Shown: in pieces, positions 7,582 to 15,749 of the stretch | How positions within the stretch are numbered: the stretch's first letter is position 1 | Layout: each line of letters begins with the position of its first letter | Source of the DNA: Eubacterium sp. | Lineage (GTDB): Bacteria > Bacillota > Clostridia > Lachnospirales > Lachnospiraceae | Direction: 5' to 3' | Assembly (NCBI GenBank): GCA_017459345.1 | Contig: JAFUDC010000054.1 | Span: 1 to 35,471, forward strand | DNA: 35,471 bases | Notes under the pieces: model-generated | Seen by the model: only the letters and a program-made list of their open reading frames with translations | What the model was told of the DNA's origin: nothing | Database searches by the model: none | Program-made: the position numbers and the translations under genes

Positions 7582-9408
7582 CTACAAATTTGTCTTAATG
7601 ATGACTTCGAAACAACCAGGGCAGACCGCAAGGGATTTTCTTCTGATTTCTATCATTTTCTTCTCCCAGTCTGTATCTCCCTTTAAATCCTTGAGCTTTC
7701 TGACGTGATGCATTTGTATATCATCAGTTCTGGCTCCGCACATCTCACATACTCCTCTTTGCAGCCTATGTACAAGGCTGTTCTTCTTGGTGACTATTCT
7801 ATAGTCAGGCAGAGTATCGACAAAGGCTGGGGCAGGCTTGGTATTCTTTGTAAATCCATCATGGTACAGTTCTAAAGTTTTAGTCCCATGTTTGGTTTTA
7901 TAGGATACCGTAAAAATCCCACCCCTTTTGTACCGTTCGCATATGTGTTTATATGTTCTTTTGTACTTATTCCCAAATGTCTTATAGAGACTGCTATTCA
8001 TAAAATAATAGAACTTGTGCATTTCGTATGCGACATTACACGCAATTCTATAGTAATTATACATACCTCTGATTTCAGAGTTGAACTTGCTGACAATCCG
8101 TTCATCTGGCCAGTTAATCAGCTTGCTCCTGTAGTGCGGTTTCCAGATTTCTTTGCCATCCTTGCATTTTTTGATGTACATTGCATCGTATTCCAAAAGC
8201 TTATTAATCCATTTTTCCCTTGGCATGTACAACTTAACGTTCCCATACCAACATCTTTTAAAATGACCATTCTTGTCATATTTAAAGTTCATGGACCTCT
8301 CTACCGAAATGTCATATCCGAGGAAACGGACTCGTTCTGCTGAGTGTGTAATCTTTGTTTTCTCATCTGATAAGATGAGTTTCAGTTCACTACTCAGGAA
8401 CTCCCCAACTTTCTCTTTGATGGCTTCTGCGTCCCTTTTGGAGCCGATAACACCTATGATAAAATCGTCAGCGTATCTGGAATATTGGATTTTTTTATAG
8501 GAAGGGTCAATAGGTTCGTAACAATGGCTGTTGTGTACCATCTCAGTGAACTTCTTGATATTTGCTGTGGCTGTCTGGATACGGGCTTCGTCTCCATTGG
8601 CAACAGCGATTTTCTTCTCTTTAATCCAATATCCTCTTTTAGCTACCGTTTTGGCGTACTCCTTGGATGGCCTTCTGTATGAGTTATACTTGTCAAACTG
8701 CAATTTAAGTCTATCCATGAATACATCCAGTTCATTCAGGTATATGTTAGACAGCACAGGACTGATACCTGAGCCCTGAGGGGCACCGCTGAATGTAGCA
8801 TTGTAAACCCAGTTTTCCAAATATCCTGCTCTGAGGAACTTCCATAACAGCTCGATGAATGCTTCATCTGCTATCCTGCGCCTTATGATGCTTATGAGTG
8901 TATGGTGGTCGATGTTATCAAAGCACCCTTTGATATCCCCCTCTACTATCCATTTCGCACCATGGAAAGCCACTTTGATGTCCGTAAGGCAGGTATGACA
9001 GCTTCGGTTAGGCCTGAAGCCGTGTGACTTGTCTGAAAACGTTGGTTCATAAATAGCTTCCAGCAGCATTCTGACAACCTCCTGCACCAACTTGTCGTTG
9101 GTAGATGGTATTCCAAGGGGTCTCATCTTGCCATTTTTCTTTGCAATGTACGTCCTTCGTACAGGTTGTGGCTGGTATGAGTGGTCTTTGAGTGAATCAA
9201 TAATCTTCTGGATTCTGCCCAGACTCATACCGCTGAGGGTTTTACCGTCTGTGCCCGCAGTCATACTTCCTTGTGATAAAGCGATTTTCTGATAGGCAAT
9301 CAGATAAAACTCAGGATTATACAGATTCCGGTATAACCTCTTGAATCTGTAGGTTGTTTCTTTTGCCTTTGTTGACAAATTTTCCAATACAGTTTCTGGA
9401 CTTCTCAT
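7582..9408 (-). CDS. ltrA: Group II intron reverse transcriptase/maturase (LtrA-type, RT-X-HNH)
   Basis: This is the intron-encoded protein, 608 residues, needed for splicing and retrohoming. The RT domain includes RPLGIPSTNDKLVQEVVRM, the GFRPNRSCHTCL motif, GAPQGSGISPVLSNIYL and the catalytic YADDFIIG. A maturase (X) region with basic and aromatic residues follows (about 400-520, including MYNYYRIACNV). The C-terminal HNH-type endonuclease segment has CEMC and MHHVRKLKDLKG. The last metal motif reads CPGCFEVII, so the usual His after the second Cys pair is missing. The frame stops at 7582, only five bases before domain V, so there is almost no domain IV 3' strand outside the gene. It appears intact and could be mobile. 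Confidence 0.93.
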   Translation of the reverse strand: MRSPETVLENLSTKAKETTYRFKRLYRNLYNPEFYLIAYQKIALSQGSMTAGTDGKTLSGMSLGRIQKIIDSLKDHSYQPQPVRRTYIAKKNGKMRPLGIPSTNDKLVQEVVRMLLEAIYEPTFSDKSHGFRPNRSCHTCLTDIKVAFHGAKWIVEGDIKGCFDNIDHHTLISIIRRRIADEAFIELLWKFLRAGYLENWVYNATFSGAPQGSGISPVLSNIYLNELDVFMDRLKLQFDKYNSYRRPSKEYAKTVAKRGYWIKEKKIAVANGDEARIQTATANIKKFTEMVHNSHCYEPIDPSYKKIQYSRYADDFIIGVIGSKRDAEAIKEKVGEFLSSELKLILSDEKTKITHSAERVRFLGYDISVERSMNFKYDKNGHFKRCWYGNVKLYMPREKWINKLLEYDAMYIKKCKDGKEIWKPHYRSKLINWPDERIVSKFNSEIRGMYNYYRIACNVAYEMHKFYYFMNSSLYKTFGNKYKRTYKHICERYKRGGIFTVSYKTKHGTKTLELYHDGFTKNTKPAPAFVDTLPDYRIVTKKNSLVHRLQRGVCEMCGARTDDIQMHHVRKLKDLKGDTDWEKKMIEIRRKSLAVCPGCFEVIIKTNL

Positions 9409-10021
9409 AGTGTCTCACACACCTTTCCTAAAATAGTATTGAAGAGTAGACTGCCTCCCTTCGCCATGTAAACGGCCTTCCCGTTCTCGGACTACTACGG
9501 AGGCTCCGTTACCAATGACGGATATTCAGAGCCGCTTTTCTCATAGCGCTCATAGCCTCGAAAGGCGTTCCGTTGTAGGTAATCCCCATTTAGTTACTTT
9601 GGAACATGAGATTACTGCATTGTCGGATGGGACGTTCGTCGCTTATGCCACTATCCCGTGGCCTGTCAGTCTCAGGTGCTTCGCAACTCCCCTACACGCA
9701 AGTTCATTGCTGAGACACTGTCGATTACAGCTTCACTACGACAGGGATCCGTCTACTACCCCAACAAACGGCTGTCCTTCAGGCAGTATAGCTTTCATCC
9801 TTATATGCAGTTTTTCACCCTTTTGTGTCTGATACCAGTCTTGAAGCTGACGGTATTACACTCTCTGACATGCTATGGTCGCCGTCCGGTTTCCCTTTTC
9901 GGTTAAGTCAGGGGGTGATAGGCTTGGGATTAACCCGTAGCACCTTACCTACTGTGTTCTCACTACAGATTTCCAAAATAACCACGGCCGGATTTATTAG
10001 CGCCCGGCCTTATGGGCGCAA

Positions 10022-10176
10022 GTATACTGAATATTGCTGATGAGGTCATCGTTTTAAGAGATGGTCAGCTTGTCAGACATGGCAGCAGGGATGAGGTACT
10101 TCCGGAGCTGATGGGAACCGCCTCCATGGTCAGTGAGTGTAAACCTCTGGCTGCACAGAGAGGAGGGAATTGCTGA
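10022..10176 (+). pseudogene. sufC: SufC-like ABC ATPase, 3' portion beyond the intron
   Basis: The last two bases of the split Arg codon (10022-10023) lead into ILNIADEVIVLRDGQLVRHG and the end of SufC, stopping at TGA (10174-10176). IADEVIVL followed by a D-G-Q/R-hairpin is the typical C-terminus of SufC ATPases. There is no start codon or ribosome binding site for separate translation. Its end overlaps the sufB-like start by one base (TGATG), showing the original tight coupling of the pair. Confidence 0.88.
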
Positions 10177-11102
10177 TGATCAAGTTAGATGAGATACAGA
10201 AGAGACTCTTAAGGGAAGTTGCCGACCTCCATCAGATACCGGAGGGGGCCTATAACATCCGGTCCAACAGCAAGGCCATAGGCAGGGTTTCTACTGCCAA
10301 TATTGAGATTGTTCCCAAGGAGGGCGGGTCAGGTCTTGATATCTATGTAAAGCCCGGCACCAAGAATGAAAGCGTCCATATCCCGGTGGTTATGACCCAG
10401 TCCGGTCTTACCGAGCTGGTTTACAATGATTTTCACATCGGTGAAGATGCAGATGTATTTATCGTTGCCGGGTGCGGCATCGACAACTGCGGTCCCAAGG
10501 ATTCAGAGCATGACGGCGTTCACCGTTTCTATGTCGGCAGGAATGCCCGTGTTAAATATGTGGAGAAACACTATGGGTCCGGTGATGGTATCGGCAAGCG
10601 CATCCTTAACCCGGGGACAGAGCTGTACCTTGAGGAGGGTTCCACGGCTGAGCTTGAGATGGTTCAGATTAAGGGAGTGGATGATACAGAACGAATTACC
10701 ACGGCTGAGCTGGCCGCCGGGGCAAAATTGCTGGTGAGAGAGCGGCTCATGACCCATGGCGCTCAGAGGGCCATCAGCAAATATGTAGTCAATCTGAACG
10801 GAGAGGGTTCTACCGCTGATGTGGTATCCAGGTCCGTTGCAAGAGATGATTCCTACCAGAAGTTTGATGCCGTATTGAATGGCAATGCCGCCTGTTCCGG
10901 CCACACGGAATGTGATTCCATCATCATGGATAAGGGACGGATTCTGGCTGTCCCGGGCCTTGAAGCCAATGATGTGGATGCAGCCCTGGTTCATGAGGCT
11001 GCCATCGGAAAGATTGCCGGAGACCAGATTATAAAGTTAATGACCCTGGGTCTAACCGAGCAGGAGGCCGAGGAGCAGATTATCAATGGATTCCTGAAAT
11101 AA
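10176..11102 (+). CDS. sufB: SufB/SufD-family Fe-S cluster assembly scaffold (minimal SufBC type)
   Basis: This 308-residue protein belongs to the SufB/SufD beta-helix family and forms the cluster-building scaffold with SufC. It is shorter than classic SufB (about 470), which together with a lone SufC partner suits the minimal two-gene Suf (SMS-like) systems of methanogens and anaerobes; that label is inference. The C-terminal core shows CSGHTECDSIIMD, PGLEANDVDAALVHEAAIGKI and LGLTEQEAEEQIINGFL, all typical of SufB/D. I chose ATG at 10176, with AGGAGGG upstream, over a TTG six bases earlier. The intron upstream, carrying its own minus-strand gene, should reduce or block transcription reaching this gene. 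Confidence 0.88.
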   Translation: MIKLDEIQKRLLREVADLHQIPEGAYNIRSNSKAIGRVSTANIEIVPKEGGSGLDIYVKPGTKNESVHIPVVMTQSGLTELVYNDFHIGEDADVFIVAGCGIDNCGPKDSEHDGVHRFYVGRNARVKYVEKHYGSGDGIGKRILNPGTELYLEEGSTAELEMVQIKGVDDTERITTAELAAGAKLLVRERLMTHGAQRAISKYVVNLNGEGSTADVVSRSVARDDSYQKFDAVLNGNAACSGHTECDSIIMDKGRILAVPGLEANDVDAALVHEAAIGKIAGDQIIKLMTLGLTEQEAEEQIINGFLK

Positions 11103-11108
11103 ACAGTT

Positions 11109-11166
11109 AAAACCGGTTTTTGTTCTATGCTTTTGAGCAGGGACAAAAGACCGGTTTTATTTTTTT
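11109..11166 (+). terminator. Rho-independent terminator after the suf pair
   Basis: Left arm 11109-11123 pairs with 11143-11158 (AAAACCGGT with ACCGGTTTT, then TTTTGT with ACAAAA, one bulged base) and a run of T follows at about 11160-11166. It starts six bases after the sufB stop. Confidence 0.85.
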
Positions 11167-11469
11167 GGATTCAAAATAAACCATCCATAATAGCTGCTGC
11201 TGATTTAAATAATATGATATCACTATATGGATTATTCCAATAAAAAATTGTACAAATATATAAAGAACAATACAATATTGAAAATAAACGAATAAAAAAT
11301 TGAACAATTGTTCAAATGAATCAACTAAAATTTTGAATAAATGATTAATAAAGATAAAATATTGAATAATATTGCAAATAATTGTTCTGTTATTTTTATA
11401 ACTATCTGTTTTAAACCAAAACAGGACAAAACAGTACACTAATAGTCGTATAATTATAATTCCATAATA
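11167..11469. other. AT-rich non-coding stretch with a 16-bp palindrome
   Basis: This stretch is strikingly AT-rich compared with its neighbours, and I see no credible gene in it. It holds the perfect 16-base palindrome TTGAACAATTGTTCAA (11300-11315), and related half-sites nearby (GAACAAT at about 11257, AATTGTTC at about 11380). The half-site TGAACAATT recurs exactly in the ArsR-regulator promoter at 22519-22527. It may be the upstream control region of the riboswitch-led operon. Confidence 0.5.
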
Positions 11470-11478
11470 TGGTATAAT
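11470..11478 (+). promoter_or_regulatory. Possible extended -10 promoter for the riboswitch leader
   Basis: TGGTATAAT (11470-11478) has the TGN-TATAAT form of an extended -10 element and lies about 60 bases before the riboswitch. There is no good -35 match, which extended -10 promoters can lack. Confidence 0.4.
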
Positions 11479-11539
11479 TATTACAGAACAAAGGATTTTA
11501 TTGTACGGGTTGTAATCAGTTATTCCGATGACTTTCCCG

Positions 11540-11752
11540 TCATAAGTCCGGTTTTTGATCAAATTACATATAAGTCCGGCAAGTTCCGCAAGGATTAATA
11601 GAGAAACCAGTGTGATTCTGGTACGATCCCGTCACTGTGAATAGGGAGTTCGGAGACATTTATGTCACTGCCCGGGTGGTAGCCCGGGTGGGAAGGCGTT
11701 TTCGGATGATGATCTTAAGTCAGGAGACCTGCTTGCCATTGGACCTTATGCT
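11540..11752 (+). ncRNA. Cobalamin (B12) riboswitch
   Basis: The conserved core is readable: TAATAGAGAAACCAGTG then GATCCCGTCACTGTGA (about 11596-11640), GTCACTGCCCGGG ... CCCGGGTGGGAAGGC (about 11664-11697), and the B12 box AGTCAGGAGACCTGC (11718-11732). These match the order and wording of cobalamin riboswitch aptamers, which bind adenosylcobalamin or related corrinoids and usually switch genes off. The outer ends of the aptamer are approximate. A terminator follows at 11794, giving a transcription-attenuation layout. The first gene under control is the solute-binding protein at 12092. Confidence 0.93.
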
Positions 11753-11793
11753 GCACTTACGAAGGATGAGTGGGGTTGTTTTTAATTGATTGC

Positions 11794-11824
11794 GCTCATA
11801 TCTTCGTGGATATGGGCTTTTTTT
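11794..11824 (+). terminator. Riboswitch expression-platform terminator
   Basis: GCTCATATC (11794-11802) pairs with GATATGGGC (11809-11817), with one G-U pair and a six-base loop, followed by seven T (11818-11824). It sits about 60 bases after the B12 box, as expected of a terminator switched by ligand binding. Confidence 0.85.
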
Positions 11825-11870
11825 GATCATAAAACCACTGTTCTTACAAACTGCTTCCTCTTCATAATAA

Positions 11871-11983
11871 GGCGACATGGTCGAAAAGGTTGATTTTCAT
11901 AAGGATGTCTGCATCTAAATGGATTTTGACCTTTTAAGACCCGCCATGATTCTCCTGATTATTTATACGAATCAGGTTTTCAG
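11871..11983 (+). other. Structured 5' leader downstream of the riboswitch
   Basis: Between the riboswitch terminator and the first gene lie about 270 non-coding bases. GGCG-GGTC-AAAAGGT (11871-11890, with a bulge) can pair with ACCTTTTAAGACCCGCC (11928-11944), and an inner GATG/CATC hairpin sits in its loop. A second hairpin is CCTGATT/AATCAGG (about 11954-11976) followed by TTTT. Either may be an extra control point or an mRNA-stabilising element; I cannot assign a known family. Confidence 0.45.
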
Positions 11984-12091
11984 GAATCTGATATAGGATG
12001 ATCTCCGACCCTGCAGGTTTTCGATGAAGAGAAAGGAGTTTGCAATAGAACACAAAGTACATTCGACAAAAGCAGAAGGAAGGAAGAGATT

Positions 12092-13705
12092 ATGAGAAAA
12101 AGTTCTAAAAAGTTACTTGCCCTTGGCTTAACCATAGTCATGGGTGCAACCATGCTGGCCGGCTGCGGCAGTTCAGGCGGTTCAGAGAGCGATTCCACGG
12201 GGGCTGCCAATGCAGGCACTTCCAGTGGTGAAAAGGTTCTGACATTCGGATGCCAGATGTATTCAGACGGTCTGATTGATCCTGCCCATGATGTCAACAA
12301 TGCCTGGAACTGTATGAGATTCGGTGTTGGTGAAGCCCTCTTTAAGTTCAACGATGAGATGGTAGCTGAGCCCTGGCTTGCTGAGTCTGCAGAGTCATCT
12401 GATGATTATAAGACCTGGACCATCACCTTAAAGGAAGGCATCAAGTTCTCCAATGGTGATGATATGACGGCAACCAAGGTTAAGGAATCCTTTGACCGAT
12501 TGAGAGAAGAAGGCCCCAACGGTTCTTCCACACCGGAAAAGTTCTCCGCAGTTAACGCAGAGATAACAGCAGATGATGCTGCTAACACGGTAACATTTGT
12601 ACTGCCCGATGCAGACTTCAACTTCCTGGGCAACCTGGCCTATCCGGTTAACGAGATTGTTGATGTTGCTGCCATTGACAACTGGGAGAGCGGTGTCATC
12701 GGAACAGGTCCTTACGCTGTTGAGAAGTTCACAGACCAGGTTGGCTATACCATGGTAAAGAATGAGAACTATCGTGAAGAAGTTCCTTATGACAAAGTAG
12801 AGATTATGTTCATGGGTGATGCCTCTGCCAAGACCATGGCTCTGCAGAGCGGACAGATTGACCTGGCTGAGAACATTACCAACGTCGCTGATATCGAGTC
12901 CTTTAAGGCAGACGAAAACTTCACCGTAGATATCGCCTCCGGCGTGCGCTGCGGATTCTCCTGGATGAACCAGAAGGGCATTCTTGCCAATGAAACCCTT
13001 CGTCAGGCCATCCTTATGGGCATTGACTATGATGCAATCTGCCAGTCCAACCTGATCAACGGCTTATATACAGCAGGTTATTCTGTACTGCCATCTACCC
13101 TGTCCTATGGATATGACAAGCTGAATAACCCCTTCGCCTATGATGTGGATGGTGCCAAAAAGCTGCTAGATGATGCAGGTATCGTGGATTCTGATGGAGA
13201 TGGCATCCGTGAACTTGACGGGGAGAACATCAATCTTCGTTATGTCTCCTATGAGAACAGATCTTTGAATGACTTCTCTGATGCTCATACCCAGTACCTG
13301 AAAGAGATCGGCATCGGAGTGACAGCTGATTACGGCAGCTCTGATGACCAGTGGTCCAAGCTGGTTGCCGGCGAGTATGATTTCAACAACAACAACTGGA
13401 CAACCGTGGGTAACGGTGACCCCTCCGAGTACATGGCAAACTGGTACAGCAAGTCTGAAGCAAATTACTGCGGATACGCCAATGACGAGTATGATGCACT
13501 CTATGAGGAACTTGGCAAGACAGGTGATACCGACAAGCGTGCCGAACTCCTTCAGCAGATGCAGCAGATCCTGATCGATGATGCGGCTGTTCTTGTGGAT
13601 GGATACTACAACAGCTCCATGATCTACTCCAAGAATGTAGGTTATGCTCATATCCATACTGCTGACTACTACTGGATTTCCACCGAGATCACTCCTGCCC
13701 AGTAA
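12092..13705 (+). CDS. ABC transporter substrate-binding lipoprotein, family 5 (peptide/nickel type)
   Basis: This 537-residue lipoprotein captures the substrate outside the membrane for the permease/ATPase set that follows. The signal peptide ends in the lipobox LAGC (Cys25), followed by a Ser/Gly linker. The body has the SBP family 5 pattern: EALFKFNDEMVAEPWLAES, the typical WTITLKEGIKFSNGDDMTA, GTGPYAVEKF, and LRQAILMGIDYDAI. Family members bind peptides, nickel or metal chelates, opines and sugars, so substrate cannot be read from fold. The B12 riboswitch upstream suggests a corrinoid-, cobalt- or methionine-related role. RBS GGAAGGAAGAG precedes ATG. A hairpin after the gene probably sets its level above that of the permeases. 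Confidence 0.92.
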   Translation: MRKSSKKLLALGLTIVMGATMLAGCGSSGGSESDSTGAANAGTSSGEKVLTFGCQMYSDGLIDPAHDVNNAWNCMRFGVGEALFKFNDEMVAEPWLAESAESSDDYKTWTITLKEGIKFSNGDDMTATKVKESFDRLREEGPNGSSTPEKFSAVNAEITADDAANTVTFVLPDADFNFLGNLAYPVNEIVDVAAIDNWESGVIGTGPYAVEKFTDQVGYTMVKNENYREEVPYDKVEIMFMGDASAKTMALQSGQIDLAENITNVADIESFKADENFTVDIASGVRCGFSWMNQKGILANETLRQAILMGIDYDAICQSNLINGLYTAGYSVLPSTLSYGYDKLNNPFAYDVDGAKKLLDDAGIVDSDGDGIRELDGENINLRYVSYENRSLNDFSDAHTQYLKEIGIGVTADYGSSDDQWSKLVAGEYDFNNNNWTTVGNGDPSEYMANWYSKSEANYCGYANDEYDALYEELGKTGDTDKRAELLQQMQQILIDDAAVLVDGYYNSSMIYSKNVGYAHIHTADYYWISTEITPAQ

Positions 13706-13865
13706 TGAGATTCGCTGACAGAACATTCTCATCACTTTCGCTGTGAGATGAAGATATTAATCAACACTGTTAATAAGTTCCTTTTGCCGGCATGGCTTTG
13801 ATGGCAGCTGCCGAATGAGGGACTGATATAATTCACCGATCTTTGAGACAGGTGATGACTCATGG

Positions 13866-13898
13866 TGGGAGGGTACGGTTTTTAACTGTACTCTCCCA
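13866..13898 (+). other. Intercistronic hairpin after the substrate-binding protein gene
   Basis: A 15-base stem (13866-13880 with 13884-13898; the two non-Watson-Crick positions are G-U) has a TTT loop and no T run after it. Such hairpins between a binding-protein gene and its permeases often protect the upstream mRNA. The rest of the 259-base gap 13706-13964 shows no gene. Confidence 0.65.
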
Positions 13899-13964
13899 TA
13901 AGTCGTAATATACTTAGATAATTATATTTATCTGATCGTGTAGAGAAAGAGGAGGAGAGAATCC

Positions 13965-14903
13965 TTGAGTAAGAAACAAGTCATTTCCAGACTGATTCAG
14001 ATCGTAGTCGTTCTGATCGGAATCAGTTTTTTTACATTTTTGCTTACCTATGTATCTCCGGGAGATCCGGTAAGACATATGCTGGCAGCCTGGGGTACCA
14101 TACCCACGGATGAGACGGTCCAGGCCATCCGGGAGGAGATGGGACTAAATGATCCTTTCTTTACCCAGTATTTCCGCTGGGTGAAGAACTGCCTCCATGG
14201 TGATTTCGGCAATTCCTACATGTTGAATAAACCGGTGGTTACCCTGCTCGCTGCCCGTCTGTGGCCTACGCTGAAGCTGACGATTTTTTCTATCATATTC
14301 ATGCTGCTGATGGCTGTCCCTCTGGGTATGCTTTCTGCAGTTTATAAGGATTCCTGGATTGACTATCTGGTTCGCGGAATCACCTTCCTCGGTGTTTCCC
14401 TGCCTAACTTCTGGGTGGGTCTTCTGCTGATGCTGGCATTCTGTGTAAAGATTAAGATCTTTCCGGTTATATCATCAGGGGGAGACTTTAAGAGTATGGT
14501 TCTGCCTGCTTTGACTCTGGCCATCGCCATGTCGTCAAAGTATACAAGGCAGGTTCGTACAGCGGTTCTTACCGAATTGTCCTCTGATTATGTGATCGGA
14601 GCCAGGGCCAGGGGAGTGAAATTTTCCAAGATCCTCTGGTTCCATGTATTCCCCAATTCCCTGCTTCCACTGATTACCATGCTGGGTATTTCCATCGGTT
14701 CCCTGCTTGGCGGTACCTCGGTGGTGGAAGTTATCTTTTCCTATCCGGGACTTGGCAACCTGGCCGTAAGTGCCATCACTTCCTGCGATTATTTCCTGAT
14801 TCAGGGCTATGTATTATGGGTTGCGGTTATCTACATGGTGGTAAATCTCCTGGTAGATTTGTCCTACTATTTCGTTGATCCGCGTATGAGATTGAAGGGG
14901 TGA
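13965..14903 (+). CDS. ABC transporter permease, DppB/NikB type
   Basis: The first membrane subunit of the riboswitch-led importer has 312 residues. It starts with TTG at 13965 behind a very strong GAGGAGGAGAG site. Several hydrophobic spans are visible, beginning with IVVVLIGISFFTFLLTYVSPGDP, the usual start of DppB-type permeases. The cytoplasmic ATPase-contact loop reads DYVIGARARGVKFSKILWFHVFPNSLLP, the EAA-like motif of this class. It ends two bases before the second permease begins, so the two are translated together and should form a heterodimer. Confidence 0.93.
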   Translation: MSKKQVISRLIQIVVVLIGISFFTFLLTYVSPGDPVRHMLAAWGTIPTDETVQAIREEMGLNDPFFTQYFRWVKNCLHGDFGNSYMLNKPVVTLLAARLWPTLKLTIFSIIFMLLMAVPLGMLSAVYKDSWIDYLVRGITFLGVSLPNFWVGLLLMLAFCVKIKIFPVISSGGDFKSMVLPALTLAIAMSSKYTRQVRTAVLTELSSDYVIGARARGVKFSKILWFHVFPNSLLPLITMLGISIGSLLGGTSVVEVIFSYPGLGNLAVSAITSCDYFLIQGYVLWVAVIYMVVNLLVDLSYYFVDPRMRLKG

Positions 14904-14904
14904 T

Positions 14905-15735
14905 ATGATGAAAAAACAGAATTTCTTTTTAAGATACAAGACCTTTACAATCTTCTCCATACTGGCAGTCATTTTAGTTCTCGCTGCCATATTTGCCCCT
15001 GTGGTTTCCGGAGGGGTGGATCCCACGGCAGGTGATTTGTCCAATGCCATCATGCCCCCCAGTTCTGAGCATATATTCGGGACGGATAAGATGGGAAGGG
15101 ATATCTTTGCCCGTGTAATCTACGGTGCCAGAACCTCCCTGGTTGCTACCTTTGCCATCGTCGCCCTGATCTTTGTGATTGGTATGGTGCTTGGTATTGT
15201 GGCAGGATATTTCGGCGGCGCTGTGGATGTGGTAATCATGCGTATCAGTGACATGTTCCTGGCCTTCCCCGGTCTGGTTCTGGCCCTGGCTGTTGCCGGT
15301 ATCATGGGTGCCAGTGTGCGTAATGCCATTCTTGCTATTTCCCTGGTAGGATGGCCCAGATATGCCAGACTGGCCCGAAGTCTTGTGCTGCAGATCCGTC
15401 ACAGGGACTATGTGGATGCAGCCGTTGTCACCGGTTCAAAAACTCTTTATATGCTGGTTCGCTATATGCTGCCCAATGCCCTGCCCATGCTGGTGATTAC
15501 CGCAGCAACGGATATCGGCGGCATGATGCTGGAGCTGGCGGCCCTGTCCTTTCTGGGATTTGGCGCGGTTCCGCCTACGCCTGAGTGGGGGCTTATGCTG
15601 AATGAAGGAAGAGCCTATATGCAGCAGGCTCCATGGCTTATGATCTTCCCTGGTCTTGCCATCTTTATTACCGTTGTTATATTTAATATGCTTGGCGACA
15701 GTCTTCGCGACATATTAGATCCCAAGGAAGAGTAA
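14905..15735 (+). CDS. ABC transporter permease, DppC/NikC type
   Basis: The second membrane subunit has 276 residues. The N-terminal half shows HIFGTDKMGRDIFARVIYGARTSL, a hallmark of DppC/NikC permeases, followed by membrane spans. The EAA-like loop reads DYVDAAVVTGSKTLYMLVRYMLPNALP. The end, GDSLRDILDPKEE, is also standard for the family. ATG at 14905 or 14908 are both possible; the upstream gene ends one base before. Its ATPase partners follow 14 bases downstream. Confidence 0.93.
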   Translation: MMKKQNFFLRYKTFTIFSILAVILVLAAIFAPVVSGGVDPTAGDLSNAIMPPSSEHIFGTDKMGRDIFARVIYGARTSLVATFAIVALIFVIGMVLGIVAGYFGGAVDVVIMRISDMFLAFPGLVLALAVAGIMGASVRNAILAISLVGWPRYARLARSLVLQIRHRDYVDAAVVTGSKTLYMLVRYMLPNALPMLVITAATDIGGMMLELAALSFLGFGAVPPTPEWGLMLNEGRAYMQQAPWLMIFPGLAIFITVVIFNMLGDSLRDILDPKEE

Positions 15736-15749
15736 GGAGGAGATGAATT

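Larger units (their letters stand above)
7482..10021 (-). mobile_element. Complete group II intron (with LtrA-type protein), inserted antisense in sufC
   Basis: Removing 7482-10021 restores an unbroken sufC frame (HQER followed by ILNIADEV), which fixes the ends to within one base. On the minus strand the intron begins TTGCGCCC at 10021, close to the usual GUGYG start, carries a reverse transcriptase/maturase gene, and ends near CCTACCTCAC at 7482. Domain V is seen at 7543-7576 and a domain VI-like hairpin beyond it. CAGTATA at 9784-9790 is read on the minus strand as TATACTG and can pair with CAGTATA at the end of the minus-strand 5' exon, a plausible EBS1-IBS1 pairing. The noncoding stretch 9409-10021 should hold domains I-III and part of IV; I see no gene in it. 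About 2.54 kb in all. Confidence 0.93.

Noticed and set aside
9515-10040. Short plus-strand reading frames in the intron
   Set aside because: They lie in the structured noncoding domains I-IV of the minus-strand intron and resemble no protein I know.
11125-11562. 145-residue hydrophobic reading frame on the minus strand
   Set aside because: It overlaps the suf terminator and the likely riboswitch promoter, has no ribosome binding site, and its Ile/Tyr/Phe-rich composition is what AT-rich noncoding DNA gives.
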